Part shown: positions 1 through 7,594 of the stretch, piece after piece
Layout of the letters: each line of letters begins with the position of its first letter
Position numbering within the stretch: the stretch's first letter is position 1
Assembly (NCBI RefSeq): GCF_036248275.1
Contig: NZ_CP109181.1
Span: 5,146,001 to 5,210,000 of the forward strand
Length of the DNA: 64,000 bases
DNA from: Streptomyces sp. NBC_01716
GTDB lineage: Bacteria; Actinomycetota; Actinomycetes; Streptomycetales; Streptomycetaceae
Direction of reading: 5' to 3'
Program-made: the position numbers and the translations under genes
Notes under the pieces: model-generated
Database searches by the model: none
Told to the model about the DNA's origin: nothing
The model's input: only the letters and a program-made list of their open reading frames with translations

Positions 1-597
1 GGGCTCTCCGGCACCAACGCGGTCATCCTCGGCGTCGTCCTCGGCCTGATGATGTGCTTCGACCTGGGCGGACCGCTCAACAAGGTCGCGTACGCCTTCG
101 CGGTCGGCGGCCTCGCCAACCCCAACGACGGCAGCCTGAAGGTGATGGCGGCCGTGATGGCGGCCGGCATGGTGCCGCCGCTCGCCATGGCGCTGGCCAC
201 GGTCGTACGCGGCGCGCTCTTCGACCGCACCGAGCGCGAGAACGGCAAGGCCGCGTGGGTGCTCGGCGCCTCGTTCATCACCGAGGGCGCGATCCCGTTC
301 GCCGCGGCCGACCCGCTGCGGGTCATCCCCTCGGCCATGGCGGGCGGCGCGGTCACAGGCGCGCTGTCGATGCTCTTCGAGTGCACCCTGCGGGCGCCGC
401 ACGGCGGGATCTTCGTGCTCCCGCTGATCGGCAACCCGGTGCTCTATCTGATCGCGATCGTGGCCGGTACGGCGGTCAGCGCCGCCCTGGTCATCCTGCT
501 GAAGGGCATCGGCGGACGCGGCGCCAAGGACCTCGGGCGGGACGCCGTACCCGGTACGGAGACCGAGACCGCGCCCAAGGTCCCGGCGACCGTCTGA
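1..597 (+). CDS. fruA: PTS fructose transporter EIIC domain, 3' part
   Basis: This is the C-terminal 198 residues of a phosphoenolpyruvate-dependent fructose permease; the 5' part lies before the window. The reading frame is open from base 1. The visible part is the membrane EIIC domain: several hydrophobic helices, the stretch LGGPLNKVAYAF near residues 21-32, and ITEGAIPFAAADPLRVIPS near residues 95-113, which is the substrate-site signature of fructose-type EIIC proteins. A short charged tail ends at TGA 595-597. The family phosphorylates fructose to fructose-1-phosphate during import. The next gene converges only 9 bases away. Confidence 0.93.
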   Translation, partial: GLSGTNAVILGVVLGLMMCFDLGGPLNKVAYAFAVGGLANPNDGSLKVMAAVMAAGMVPPLAMALATVVRGALFDRTERENGKAAWVLGASFITEGAIPFAAADPLRVIPSAMAGGAVTGALSMLFECTLRAPHGGIFVLPLIGNPVLYLIAIVAGTAVSAALVILLKGIGGRGAKDLGRDAVPGTETETAPKVPATV

Positions 598-606
598 GCG
601 CCCGCC

Positions 607-1470
607 TCAGCCGCTCACCTGACCCCGCGCGCGGAGCTCCATGGCTTCGCGCGCGGCGCTCCGCTCGGCGTACACCTCGCACATATGGCGGCCGTCCGGT
701 GTCGCCGTGTGCTCGACCTCCCACAGGCTCGTCTCCGTGCCGTCCAGGAGCAGGAACGCGTGCTCGTAGAGCGTGAAGCCCGCGTCCTTGCCCTCGGCGT
801 GGCCGTGCCGTCCGAAGACCTGGGTGATCTGGTGGGCGAAGGCGGCGCGCAGGGGTCTCGCGACCTCCTGGCCCGGCCGGTCCACGTTCTCCGCGCGCCG
901 CAGCACCCGGCGCGCGTGGTCGGCGGAGTTGTCCGGGAGGTACACCCGGGGCAGCGGTGTCTGCGGCGCCGTCAGCAGGCCGCTGAGCAGTTCGAGATCG
1001 GCCGCGAGGTCGGACTCGAAACTCGGATCGAGGCTGATACCGAGACCCGACTCGAAACGGGACTCGAACAGGGAATCGGAATCGGCGGTGGGATCGAAGG
1101 CGTCGAGGGGGTCGAGAGAAGGGACGGCGGCCTCGTCGGCGCCGGCTCTCCGGTGGGGGCGGCGCAGCCGGGAGGCGGCGAGGCGCACCTCGTACTCGTC
1201 GGTGTAGAGCTCGTGCTGTTCGGCGCCGTCGCGCCCGGTGTTGTGGACCAGCTCCCAGAGGGTGAGGGCGGTGCTGTCGGCGAGCAGATACGTATGCCGG
1301 TAGGTCTCGCGGTGCAGTCCCGCACTGTGGTGCGATGACCGCAATGAACTGGCGTGCGCCAGAGCGGAGTCGAGCCGCTCGATCACGGTGTCGGGCAGAT
1401 CGAAGGAGTTGAGTGCCCGACCCAGAAGACGCTCAAGATGCGTCTCGCTTGTCTCATACGGATCGTTCAA
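607..1470 (-). CDS. DUF6227 family protein
   Basis: A 287-residue protein of unknown function that I recognise as the Streptomyces DUF6227 family. The family's usual N-terminus (NDPYE, then THLERLLGRALNSFDLPD) begins at a TTG codon at 1468-1470, preceded by GGAG at 7 bases. An in-frame ATG at 1494 lacks a Shine-Dalgarno sequence, so I take the TTG start. Two similar halves each contain a Y/LYEHAFLLLDGTETSLWEVEH-like motif, around residues 55-85 and 235-260, joined by an acidic, Phe-Glu-Ser-rich linker. No signal peptide or membrane segment is visible, so it is probably cytoplasmic. Function unknown. Confidence 0.8.
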   Translation of the reverse strand: MNDPYETSETHLERLLGRALNSFDLPDTVIERLDSALAHASSLRSSHHSAGLHRETYRHTYLLADSTALTLWELVHNTGRDGAEQHELYTDEYEVRLAASRLRRPHRRAGADEAAVPSLDPLDAFDPTADSDSLFESRFESGLGISLDPSFESDLAADLELLSGLLTAPQTPLPRVYLPDNSADHARRVLRRAENVDRPGQEVARPLRAAFAHQITQVFGRHGHAEGKDAGFTLYEHAFLLLDGTETSLWEVEHTATPDGRHMCEVYAERSAAREAMELRARGQVSG

Positions 1471-1615
1471 GGTGGGTCTCCAGGCCGTCGCCACATGTCA
1501 CTTGGTGATTGCATAACGTAGCCCCTGGGACTGACATCGCGTCCCAAGTTCGGTAAAACGATTGGGGGCGCGCGAGAAGTTCCTCAAGCCCCCCTCAAGT
1601 CCCTTGCGCCGTCGG

Positions 1616-2647
1616 TCAGTCCGTGCCGTACAGATCCTGGTACGCGGGGAACGTACCGCCCGGCCCTTCCACGCCCTCGGCCACCATCATCGCCCTTACG
1701 ATCGCCCTGGTCACGGCGTCGGCCCCAGCCGCAAGGACATCGTTGAGCGCCAGTGGGTTCCCAGCATCGAGCATGCGTTCCCCGGTGGCCATTGTGAAGA
1801 CCGTGTCGCCGTCGTTGAGCAGATGCACGGGACGGACGGCGCGCGCGATACCGTCGTGCGCCGTCCCCGCGAGCTTCTGCGCCTGGGCCTTGGAGAGGTC
1901 GGCGTCGGTCGCCACGACGGCGAGCGTGGTGTTCAGCGGAGGCCGCCCCTCACGCTCGCGTACCTCGGCCAGACGCGCGAGAGCCGCCTCGTGCACATCG
2001 GCCGTCGGATAGCCGGGACGGCCCTGGAAGTACCGCCCGTACAGCACACCCGTCAGCGGATCGACCGCGGACCCCGCCGCGTTCGCGACGACCAGCGCCG
2101 CGACCGTGATCCCGGACGGCAGCAGCACGCTCGCCGTACCGACCCCGCCCTTGAGCTGCCCCACCACGGCCCCGGTCCCGGCACCGACCCCGCCCTCGGC
2201 GACGGGTGCCCCCGGCTCCGTACGGGCCGCCGCCTCGACCGCCGCCCGGCCCGTGGAGGCGTCGGGGCGGGCCCGCCAGTCACCACCGCGCCCGAGATCG
2301 AAGACGCAGGCGGCCGGGACGACCGGTACCACCTGGGCCGGGTCGGGCCCGACCCGCACACCCCGCCCCCGCTCCTCCAGCCACGCCACCACACCGGAGG
2401 CGGAGTCGAGCCCGAACGCGCTCCCGCCGGTGAGCACGACGGCTTCGACACGGCTCACCAGATTGCGCGGATCCAGTGCGTCGGTCTCCCGGGTACCCGG
2501 GCCACCGCCCCGTACGTCCACGGCGGTGACCGCCCCGCCCTCCGGCGCGAGAACGACCGTCGTACCGCTGAGCGCCCGGTCCCCGGCCACCCGCGCGTGG
2601 CCGACCCGAATCCCTGCCACATCCGTCAATGCGTCATTGAGTGCCAT
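1616..2647 (-). CDS. P1 family (S58/DmpA-like) peptidase
   Basis: About 343 residues of the P1/DmpA family of N-terminal nucleophile aminopeptidases, which self-cleave to expose a Ser or Thr nucleophile. Family signatures are LTDVAGIRVGH at the N-terminus, GGGPGTRETDAL, LTGGSAFGLDSASGV, then VGAGTGA and KGGVGTAS in the middle. The C-terminal LALNDVLAAGADAVTRAIVRAM is also typical. ATG 2647 (MALNDALTD) fits the family start; two other in-frame ATG or GTG codons lie up to 33 bases upstream and cannot be excluded. The gene is transcribed away from the small gene at 2729. The physiological substrate cannot be told from sequence. Confidence 0.88.
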   Translation of the reverse strand: MALNDALTDVAGIRVGHARVAGDRALSGTTVVLAPEGGAVTAVDVRGGGPGTRETDALDPRNLVSRVEAVVLTGGSAFGLDSASGVVAWLEERGRGVRVGPDPAQVVPVVPAACVFDLGRGGDWRARPDASTGRAAVEAAARTEPGAPVAEGGVGAGTGAVVGQLKGGVGTASVLLPSGITVAALVVANAAGSAVDPLTGVLYGRYFQGRPGYPTADVHEAALARLAEVREREGRPPLNTTLAVVATDADLSKAQAQKLAGTAHDGIARAVRPVHLLNDGDTVFTMATGERMLDAGNPLALNDVLAAGADAVTRAIVRAMMVAEGVEGPGGTFPAYQDLYGTD

Positions 2648-2728
2648 GGATCCCATGCGTACCACGGCGCCGGACCCCACCGCGGCGCATCACCCCGTCC
2701 GCCGCTCCCACCCCCGTACCCTGGACGC

Positions 2729-2986
2729 ATGAGCACCGCCCGCACCCCCGGACCGAGCGACCCCGAGACGGCTCCGGAACAGCCCGCTCCCCAGCGGCCG
2801 GCAGAGCCCCGGCCGGCACCCCCGAAGCAGGGCACGCCGCGGCCGTCGCTCGTCTTCGACGATCCCCTGGACCGGCAGTCCTCGGACGACACCGACGCCG
2901 GCTGGGGCGACCGGCCCGCCGCGAGCGGTGACAGCGCCGCCGATCTGGCCCGCTTCCTCGACGAGAAGCCGCCCCACCACATCTGA
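2729..2986 (+). CDS. small conserved hypothetical protein
   Basis: An 85-residue acidic, proline-rich protein whose N-terminal half looks disordered. The C-terminal half is better defined: RPSLVFDDPLDRQSSDDTD, then DLARFLDEKPPHHI at the end. The start is ATG 2729. There is no signal peptide or membrane helix. It is divergent from the P1 peptidase and convergent with mscL. Codon usage is typical of the host, which supports a real gene. Short proteins of this composition are common in streptomycetes; I do not recognise a function. Confidence 0.6.
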   Translation: MSTARTPGPSDPETAPEQPAPQRPAEPRPAPPKQGTPRPSLVFDDPLDRQSSDDTDAGWGDRPAASGDSAADLARFLDEKPPHHI

Positions 2987-3037
2987 GCGCTCCGAGCGCG
3001 AGGAGCCCGACCGCGCCGCGCACCGACCGGACGGGTC

Positions 3038-3520
3038 CTATGAAGTGCTCTGCCCCTGACCCGGCACCCGCTGCTGAGCGACCAGGGTGTCCCTGATCTC
3101 CTTCAGCACCTCCAGCTCGCTCACCTCGACGACCTCCTCCACCCTCTCCTTGGCGGCCTGCTGCCTGGCGCGCCTGGCGAGGTACTTCGCCATCGGCAGG
3201 ACCATCAGGAAGTACACGACGGCGGCGGTGATCAGGAAGCTGAGCGTCGAGCTGAGCACCGTCCCCCACATGATCGGGATGCCCGACACCACGTCGCCGG
3301 CGGCGTTCGTCTCGCACGGAGACTTGAGACACGAGCTGTAGTGGTCCAGATCCTTGGTCCCGAACGCGCCGACCACCGGATTGATGATGCCCTTCACCAG
3401 CGAGTTCACCACGTTGGTGAAGGCGGCGCCGATGACCACCGCGACCGCGAGGTCGATCACGTTGCCACGCGTCAGGAAGGCCTTGAAGCCCTCCAGCACG
3501 CTCTCCTTCTCGTTGCTCAC
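3038..3520 (-). CDS. mscL: Large-conductance mechanosensitive channel MscL
   Basis: A 160-residue homopentameric membrane channel that opens under membrane tension to release osmolytes. The N-terminus EKESVLEGFKAFLTRGNVIDLAVAVVIG is diagnostic, followed by TM1 and the conserved FTNVVNSLVKGIINP. A longer-than-usual extracellular loop carries two Cys (SSCLKSPC), then comes TM2 (TLSFLITAAVVYFLMVLPM) and a charged coiled C-terminus. The start is GTG 3518-3520, with AAGGG 8 bases upstream; upstream in-frame codons give a non-family N-terminus. The SAF-domain gene lies upstream on the same strand, 176 bases away. Confidence 0.95.
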   Translation of the reverse strand: MSNEKESVLEGFKAFLTRGNVIDLAVAVVIGAAFTNVVNSLVKGIINPVVGAFGTKDLDHYSSCLKSPCETNAAGDVVSGIPIMWGTVLSSTLSFLITAAVVYFLMVLPMAKYLARRARQQAAKERVEEVVEVSELEVLKEIRDTLVAQQRVPGQGQSTS

Positions 3521-3696
3521 CAGTGAGCCCTTCGTTATGTGTGCCACGGGGACCGGGGCAGGGACAGCGGCGAGGTCCGCCGTCCGCCCGGACACCATGG
3601 GCAACGCGCGCCCCGGCTGTCCAATCGCCCATGCTTTGGTGTGACGAGTCTGCTCATCAGTACGACGGCGAAGAGCGCGGGTCGCCACCTCGCGGG

Positions 3697-4302
3697 TCAG
3701 CACAGCGTCAGCGCCAGCCGGGAGTTCGTGCTCGCACCCGCCAACTCCGCCGCCACGTCACGCGCGACGGTCAGCAGGACCAGCGCGCCACCCTCGGCGG
3801 CGCTCTCCAACGCCCGTGGGACGGATTCCACCAGCACGCCCCTGGCGAGCACCCGGGCGTCCGATTCCCCGCCGACGGGGGAGTGCGCGGCGGCGATCAC
3901 ATCGACCCGGTCCCCGGGACGCAGCAGCCGCACCGTCTCCACATCCGCGATCCGCACCGGAGCCGTCACCAACCGCACCTTCTGCACGTCCGGTTGAGCG
4001 CCCGCGCCCGCGCCGGGCGCGCCACCCGCCGCCGCGCGGGCCGCCGCCTCGGCGCGCTCCTCCGCTCCGGCCATCGCACCGGGACCGCCCCCACCCGCCG
4101 CCGCCAACGCCGCCGCAGTCACGGCCAGTCCCGCCGCCATGGCACGCCGCCGCCGGTGCAGCGCCCTGCGCAGCCGATGCCCGCCGCCGCGCACCCGCAG
4201 TGGATCGAACGCGGGTACCCCGCATGGTGGGGGCGCTGCGGCCACCGGCGCGGGCGGGAAGAGAGGAGGAATCGAGGACGAGCGCGAGGAGGAACGGGAC
4301 AT
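3697..4302 (-). CDS. SAF-domain (RcpC/CpaB-like) membrane-anchored protein
   Basis: About 201 residues. A Ser/Pro-rich cytoplasmic N-terminus and an Arg-rich stretch (HRLRRALHRRRR) precede one hydrophobic anchor near residues 53-72. An exported part follows with a SAF-type domain: VRLVTAPVRIADVETVRLLRPGDRVDVIAAA is the hallmark of RcpC/CpaB proteins, which bind cell-wall material in Flp/Tad pilus systems. No other pilus gene is in the window, so a pilus role is not supported here. ATG 4302 is used, with AGGTGG upstream; two GTG codons just before it are alternatives. Confidence 0.7.
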   Translation of the reverse strand: MSRSSSRSSSIPPLFPPAPVAAAPPPCGVPAFDPLRVRGGGHRLRRALHRRRRAMAAGLAVTAAALAAAGGGGPGAMAGAEERAEAAARAAAGGAPGAGAGAQPDVQKVRLVTAPVRIADVETVRLLRPGDRVDVIAAAHSPVGGESDARVLARGVLVESVPRALESAAEGGALVLLTVARDVAAELAGASTNSRLALTLC

Positions 4303-4439
4303 GGCAACCACCACCTGCCGTGAGGAGTTTCTGCTGGCCGCTCCTCACGATCCACGCCCGGCCGGAATCCCGCTGAAGCCTGTGGACAACTGCCCGAATG
4401 TGAATAACTCGGCCACCCGAACGAGATCCTCCGCATGCG

Positions 4440-5300
4440 TTACGGCAGCTTGAGCCCCGTATCGATGCCGTCCAGCGCGTGCGAGCAGAGGCAGTCCCTC
4501 GTCTCGCCGTCCTGCAGCCCGCCCACGGTGTCGAACAGCACCGTCCTCAGCCGGTCCACGTTGGAGGCGAAAACCTTCAGCACCTCCTCGTGCGACACGC
4601 CCTCGCCCGTCTCCGCCCCGGCGTCCAGGTCGGTCACGAGCGTCAACGACGTGTAGCAGAGCCCCAGTTCACGGGCGAGAACGGCCTCCGGATGTCCCGT
4701 CATACCGACCACCGACCACCCCATCGACGCGTGCCACCGCGATTCGGCGCGGGTCGAGAAGCGCGGCCCCTCGACGACGACCAGCGTCCCGCCGTCCACC
4801 GGCTCCCACTCGCGCCCCCGCGCCGCGACGAGCGCCGCCTTGCGCCCCTCCGGGCAGTAGGGATCGGCGAGCGAGATATGGACGACCTTCGACTTCTCTC
4901 CGTCGGGCAGCGGCACACCGTCGTAGTACGTCTGCGTGCGCGCCTTCGTACGGTCCACCAACTGGTCGGGTACGAGCAGCGTCCCCGGGCCGAACTCCTC
5001 ACGCAGCCCGCCCACCGCGCACGGGCCGAGCACCTGCCGTACGCCGACGGACCGCAGCGCCCACAGATTGGCGCGGTAGTTGATGCGGTGCGGGGCGATG
5101 TCGTGCGCGCGCCCGTGGCGGGGCAGGAACGCCACGCGCCTGCCCTCGACATCGCCGAGGAAGAGCGAGTCGCTGGGCGGTCCGTAGGGGGTGTCGACGG
5201 TGACCTCGGTCACGTCGTCAAGGAATGAGTACAGGCCCGAGCCGCCGATGACGCCGATCTCCGCGGTCTCCGAGCCCTCTGCGTTCGCCTTGGTCACCAT
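4440..5300 (-). CDS. mtnP: S-methyl-5'-thioadenosine phosphorylase
   Basis: A 286-residue cytoplasmic enzyme of the PNP/MTAP family. It phosphorolyses methylthioadenosine to adenine and 5-methylthioribose-1-phosphate in methionine salvage. Motifs: IGVIGGSGLY (phosphate loop), LPRHGRAHDIAPHRINYRAN, GPCAVGGLR, VVVEGPRFSTRAESR and GMTGHPEAVLARELGLCY. These are family signatures. ATG 5298-5300 is preceded by GGGTGATC. Downstream of fmdB on the same strand, but a strong terminator lies between them (5368-5396), so it is probably transcribed separately. Related purine phosphorylases of other specificity cannot be fully excluded. Confidence 0.93.
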   Translation of the reverse strand: MVTKANAEGSETAEIGVIGGSGLYSFLDDVTEVTVDTPYGPPSDSLFLGDVEGRRVAFLPRHGRAHDIAPHRINYRANLWALRSVGVRQVLGPCAVGGLREEFGPGTLLVPDQLVDRTKARTQTYYDGVPLPDGEKSKVVHISLADPYCPEGRKAALVAARGREWEPVDGGTLVVVEGPRFSTRAESRWHASMGWSVVGMTGHPEAVLARELGLCYTSLTLVTDLDAGAETGEGVSHEEVLKVFASNVDRLRTVLFDTVGGLQDGETRDCLCSHALDGIDTGLKLP

Positions 5301-5367
5301 GACGATCACCCTAGGCCCTGTCCGGCGCCGCACGGCGTACGGGTGTGCGCGCACCCGGGAACGCCGA

Positions 5368-5396
5368 GGACCCCGCCGTACCGAACGGCGGGGTCC
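5368..5396 (-). terminator. hairpin terminator after fmdB
   Basis: Perfect 12-bp inverted repeat (GGACCCCGCCGT / ACGGCGGGGTCC) with a 5-base loop. It sits just past the stop of the FmdB gene and before mtnP on the minus strand. No U-tract follows, as is common in streptomycetes. A second, shorter hairpin (GGGTG..CACCC) lies at 5341-5356. Confidence 0.75.
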
Positions 5397-5415
5397 CGGA
5401 GGATGTATCGGTCGG

Positions 5416-5835
5416 TCAGGCGGCGGAGGAACCGCTGGAGCCGGAGCTGCCGCTCGCGGCGCCCGACTTCGAGCCGGAGCCGGAGCCGGAGGAGCCCGAG
5501 CCGGAGCTGGACGAAGAGCCGTTCGACGACGTGGACGCGGACGACGACTTCGAGTCCGACGACGAACTCGACGAGGAGGACGACTTGTCGCTCGAACCGC
5601 CTGAGTCACCCGAGCCGTTCGAGGCGCCCGCCTTGGCCGGCGTGCTGCTCGACGACGAGCCGCGGCTGTCGTTCCGGTAGAAACCGGAGCCCTTGAAGAC
5701 GATGCCGACCGCCGAGAACACCTTCTTCAGGCGTCCTTGGCACGCGGGGCACACGGTGAGGGAATCGTCGGTGAACTTCTGCACCGCCTCAAGGCCCTCG
5801 CCACAGTCGGTGCACTGGTACTGATAGGTCGGCAC
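5416..5835 (-). CDS. FmdB-family zinc-ribbon protein with serine-rich tail
   Basis: A 139-residue protein. GTG 5833-5835 follows an excellent AGGAGG four bases upstream, giving the family N-terminus VPTYQYQCTDCGE. The first 50 residues form the FmdB/CxxC zinc ribbon (C-x2-C, then VCPACQGRLKKVFSAVGIVFKGSGFY). From about residue 65 the protein is almost entirely Ser/Gly with scattered Lys and Asp, a tail much longer than in most family members. FmdB proteins are putative regulatory or metal-binding factors of unclear role. Cytoplasmic by prediction. Confidence 0.88.
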   Translation of the reverse strand: MPTYQYQCTDCGEGLEAVQKFTDDSLTVCPACQGRLKKVFSAVGIVFKGSGFYRNDSRGSSSSSTPAKAGASNGSGDSGGSSDKSSSSSSSSSDSKSSSASTSSNGSSSSSGSGSSGSGSGSKSGAASGSSGSSGSSAA

Positions 5836-5900
5836 TTTTCCTCCTGGCACTCTCACTCAATGAGTGCTAACGACGCTCCATAGTGACGTATTCCGCTGGA

Positions 5901-7223
5901 TCAGTCCACTGCCACCGGCACGCGGTGACCCATTCCACGCGCCGCGACACGGCCCGACGCCTTCGGCGTGAGCCGCGAGCGCAGCGCGACAAGCGTGGCC
6001 AGAGCCAGTGCGGTGCCCACCAGAGGCACCACGAACCCGGCGCTCGCGCCATGGGCGTCCGCCAGCTGCCCCGCCGCCGTGACCGCGCCTGCCTGCCCGA
6101 GCGCGACCGCGCCCGTCAGCCACGTGAAGGCCTCCGTACGGGCTCCGGCGGGGACCAGGGCCTCGATCAGGGTGTAGCCGCTGATCAGCGCGGGCGCGAT
6201 GAAGAGCCCGACCAGCAGGCCGAGGCCGGCGAGCAGCGGCACCGAGTGCACGGCCCACAGCCCGGAGGCGGCCAGAACGAGGCCCGCATAACCGGTGATC
6301 AGCCGACGGCGGGGCCCGGCCTTCCAGGCGATGGTGCCGTACGCGACACCGGCGAGCATGTTGCCGGCGGCGAAGACTCCGTACAGAAGGCCGTTCGCGC
6401 CGGGGTTCCCGATCTCCTCGGCGAAGGCCGTGAGCGAGACCTGCATACCGCCGAAGACCGAACCGATACCGAGGAAGACCACGGCCAGGACGCGTACGCC
6501 GGGCACGGACAGCGCCGATACCCGCGCCCCGCGCGAACCGCTTGCCGCGCCCGCGCCGCGCCCCGTCGGCTTCGGCTGCGTTCTGCGCTGCGCGGCGAAC
6601 AGCAGCCCGCCCGCCAGGGTCAGCACGCTCTCGGCGACCAGTCCCGCCGCCGGGTGTACGCCGGTGCACAGCGCGGTCGCGAGGACGGGCCCGATCACGA
6701 AGGTGAACTCGTCCGTGACGGACTCGAAGGCGGCGGCCGTCGGCAGCAGCCGCGCGCGCTCGTCGGACCCGCCGAGCACGGCCGCCCAGCGCGCCCGGAC
6801 CATCGGCCCCACCTGCGGGATCGACGCGCCTGTCGGTACGGCGGCGACGAACAGCGCCCACAGGGGCGCGCCGGCCAGTGCGAGCGCGGTCAGGGCGGCC
6901 ACGGACGCCGCGTGGAGCAGGACGCCGGGCACCAGCACCGCGCCCTGCCCGAACCGGTCGGCGAGCTTGCCGTTCTGCGGTGCGAAGAGCGCCATGGAGA
7001 CACCGGTGACGGCGGCGACCATACCGGCGCGACCGTACGAACCGGACGTGTGCTGGACAAGAAGGACGATGCCGATCGTCAGCATCGCGAAGGGCTGCCG
7101 CGCGGCGAAGCCGGGAAGCAGGAACGTCCAGGCGCCGGGCGTACGCAGCAACTGCCCGTAACCGGGGCGGCGCGGGGCGGTTCCCCCGGAGGCGCCGGCG
7201 GTGGTGTCGACCGTGTCGGACAC
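5901..7223 (-). CDS. MFS transporter
   Basis: About 440 residues with roughly twelve hydrophobic segments, typical of a major facilitator superfamily exporter. The loop after TM2 carries a NGKLADRFGQGA motif, close to the MFS motif A. A central cytoplasmic linker (RRTQPKPTGRG...) separates two six-helix halves. GTG 7221-7223 (protein SDTVDTTAG...) is chosen, with AAAGG 8 bases upstream; the reading frame is open for another 200 bases, but that stretch has no transporter-like sequence. Substrate unknown. The 5' region is long and structured (see 7224-7594). Confidence 0.88.
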   Translation of the reverse strand: MSDTVDTTAGASGGTAPRRPGYGQLLRTPGAWTFLLPGFAARQPFAMLTIGIVLLVQHTSGSYGRAGMVAAVTGVSMALFAPQNGKLADRFGQGAVLVPGVLLHAASVAALTALALAGAPLWALFVAAVPTGASIPQVGPMVRARWAAVLGGSDERARLLPTAAAFESVTDEFTFVIGPVLATALCTGVHPAAGLVAESVLTLAGGLLFAAQRRTQPKPTGRGAGAASGSRGARVSALSVPGVRVLAVVFLGIGSVFGGMQVSLTAFAEEIGNPGANGLLYGVFAAGNMLAGVAYGTIAWKAGPRRRLITGYAGLVLAASGLWAVHSVPLLAGLGLLVGLFIAPALISGYTLIEALVPAGARTEAFTWLTGAVALGQAGAVTAAGQLADAHGASAGFVVPLVGTALALATLVALRSRLTPKASGRVAARGMGHRVPVAVD

Positions 7224-7594
7224 GGTCCTTGCCTTTCTGCCGCCTGGTGACACCCCCGGACGTACGGGGGCTGCCGAGAGCTGTCCTCTTGCGCGGAACT
7301 GCGGTAGATACCCGGGTCCACTGGAGGGGACACCACGGCCGCCATACGGTCGCGCCAGCTCTGCGTCAGGCAGAGTTGGTCGATTAAGTCTGTGCGTCCA
7401 CGCCTGTGCGTCACGTCCTTGACGCAACAGGCACGGGCCTCATCCTACCTGTGAAATACCAGGAAGATCCCGGCCCGTACCTGTGATTGACGCCTCCGGG
7501 CGTCAAGGCCTTCGATTCCCAGGCCCCGCCGCCAGTACAACCCCCGCCCGCCCCCAGCGCCGACGCCCGCTCCCAGCGCCGACCCCGCCCGCCG
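7224..7594. other. long intergenic region upstream of the MFS gene
   Basis: A 371-base gap between two minus-strand genes. It holds two hairpins: 7359-7375 (CTCTGC/GCAGAG) and 7402-7432 (GCCTG-TGCGTCA / TGACGCA-CAGGC with one bulged A). A 12-base direct repeat CCCAGCGCCGAC occurs at 7553-7564 and 7572-7583. A minus-strand reading frame starting GTG at 7414 and overlapping the MFS start out of frame contains a TTA codon. I see no RNA gene I can name. Confidence 0.5.

Noticed and set aside
5345..5680. Glu/Asp-rich plus-strand frame
   Set aside because: It is the complement of the Ser-rich FmdB tail (Ser codons read backwards as acidic codons); no ribosome site.
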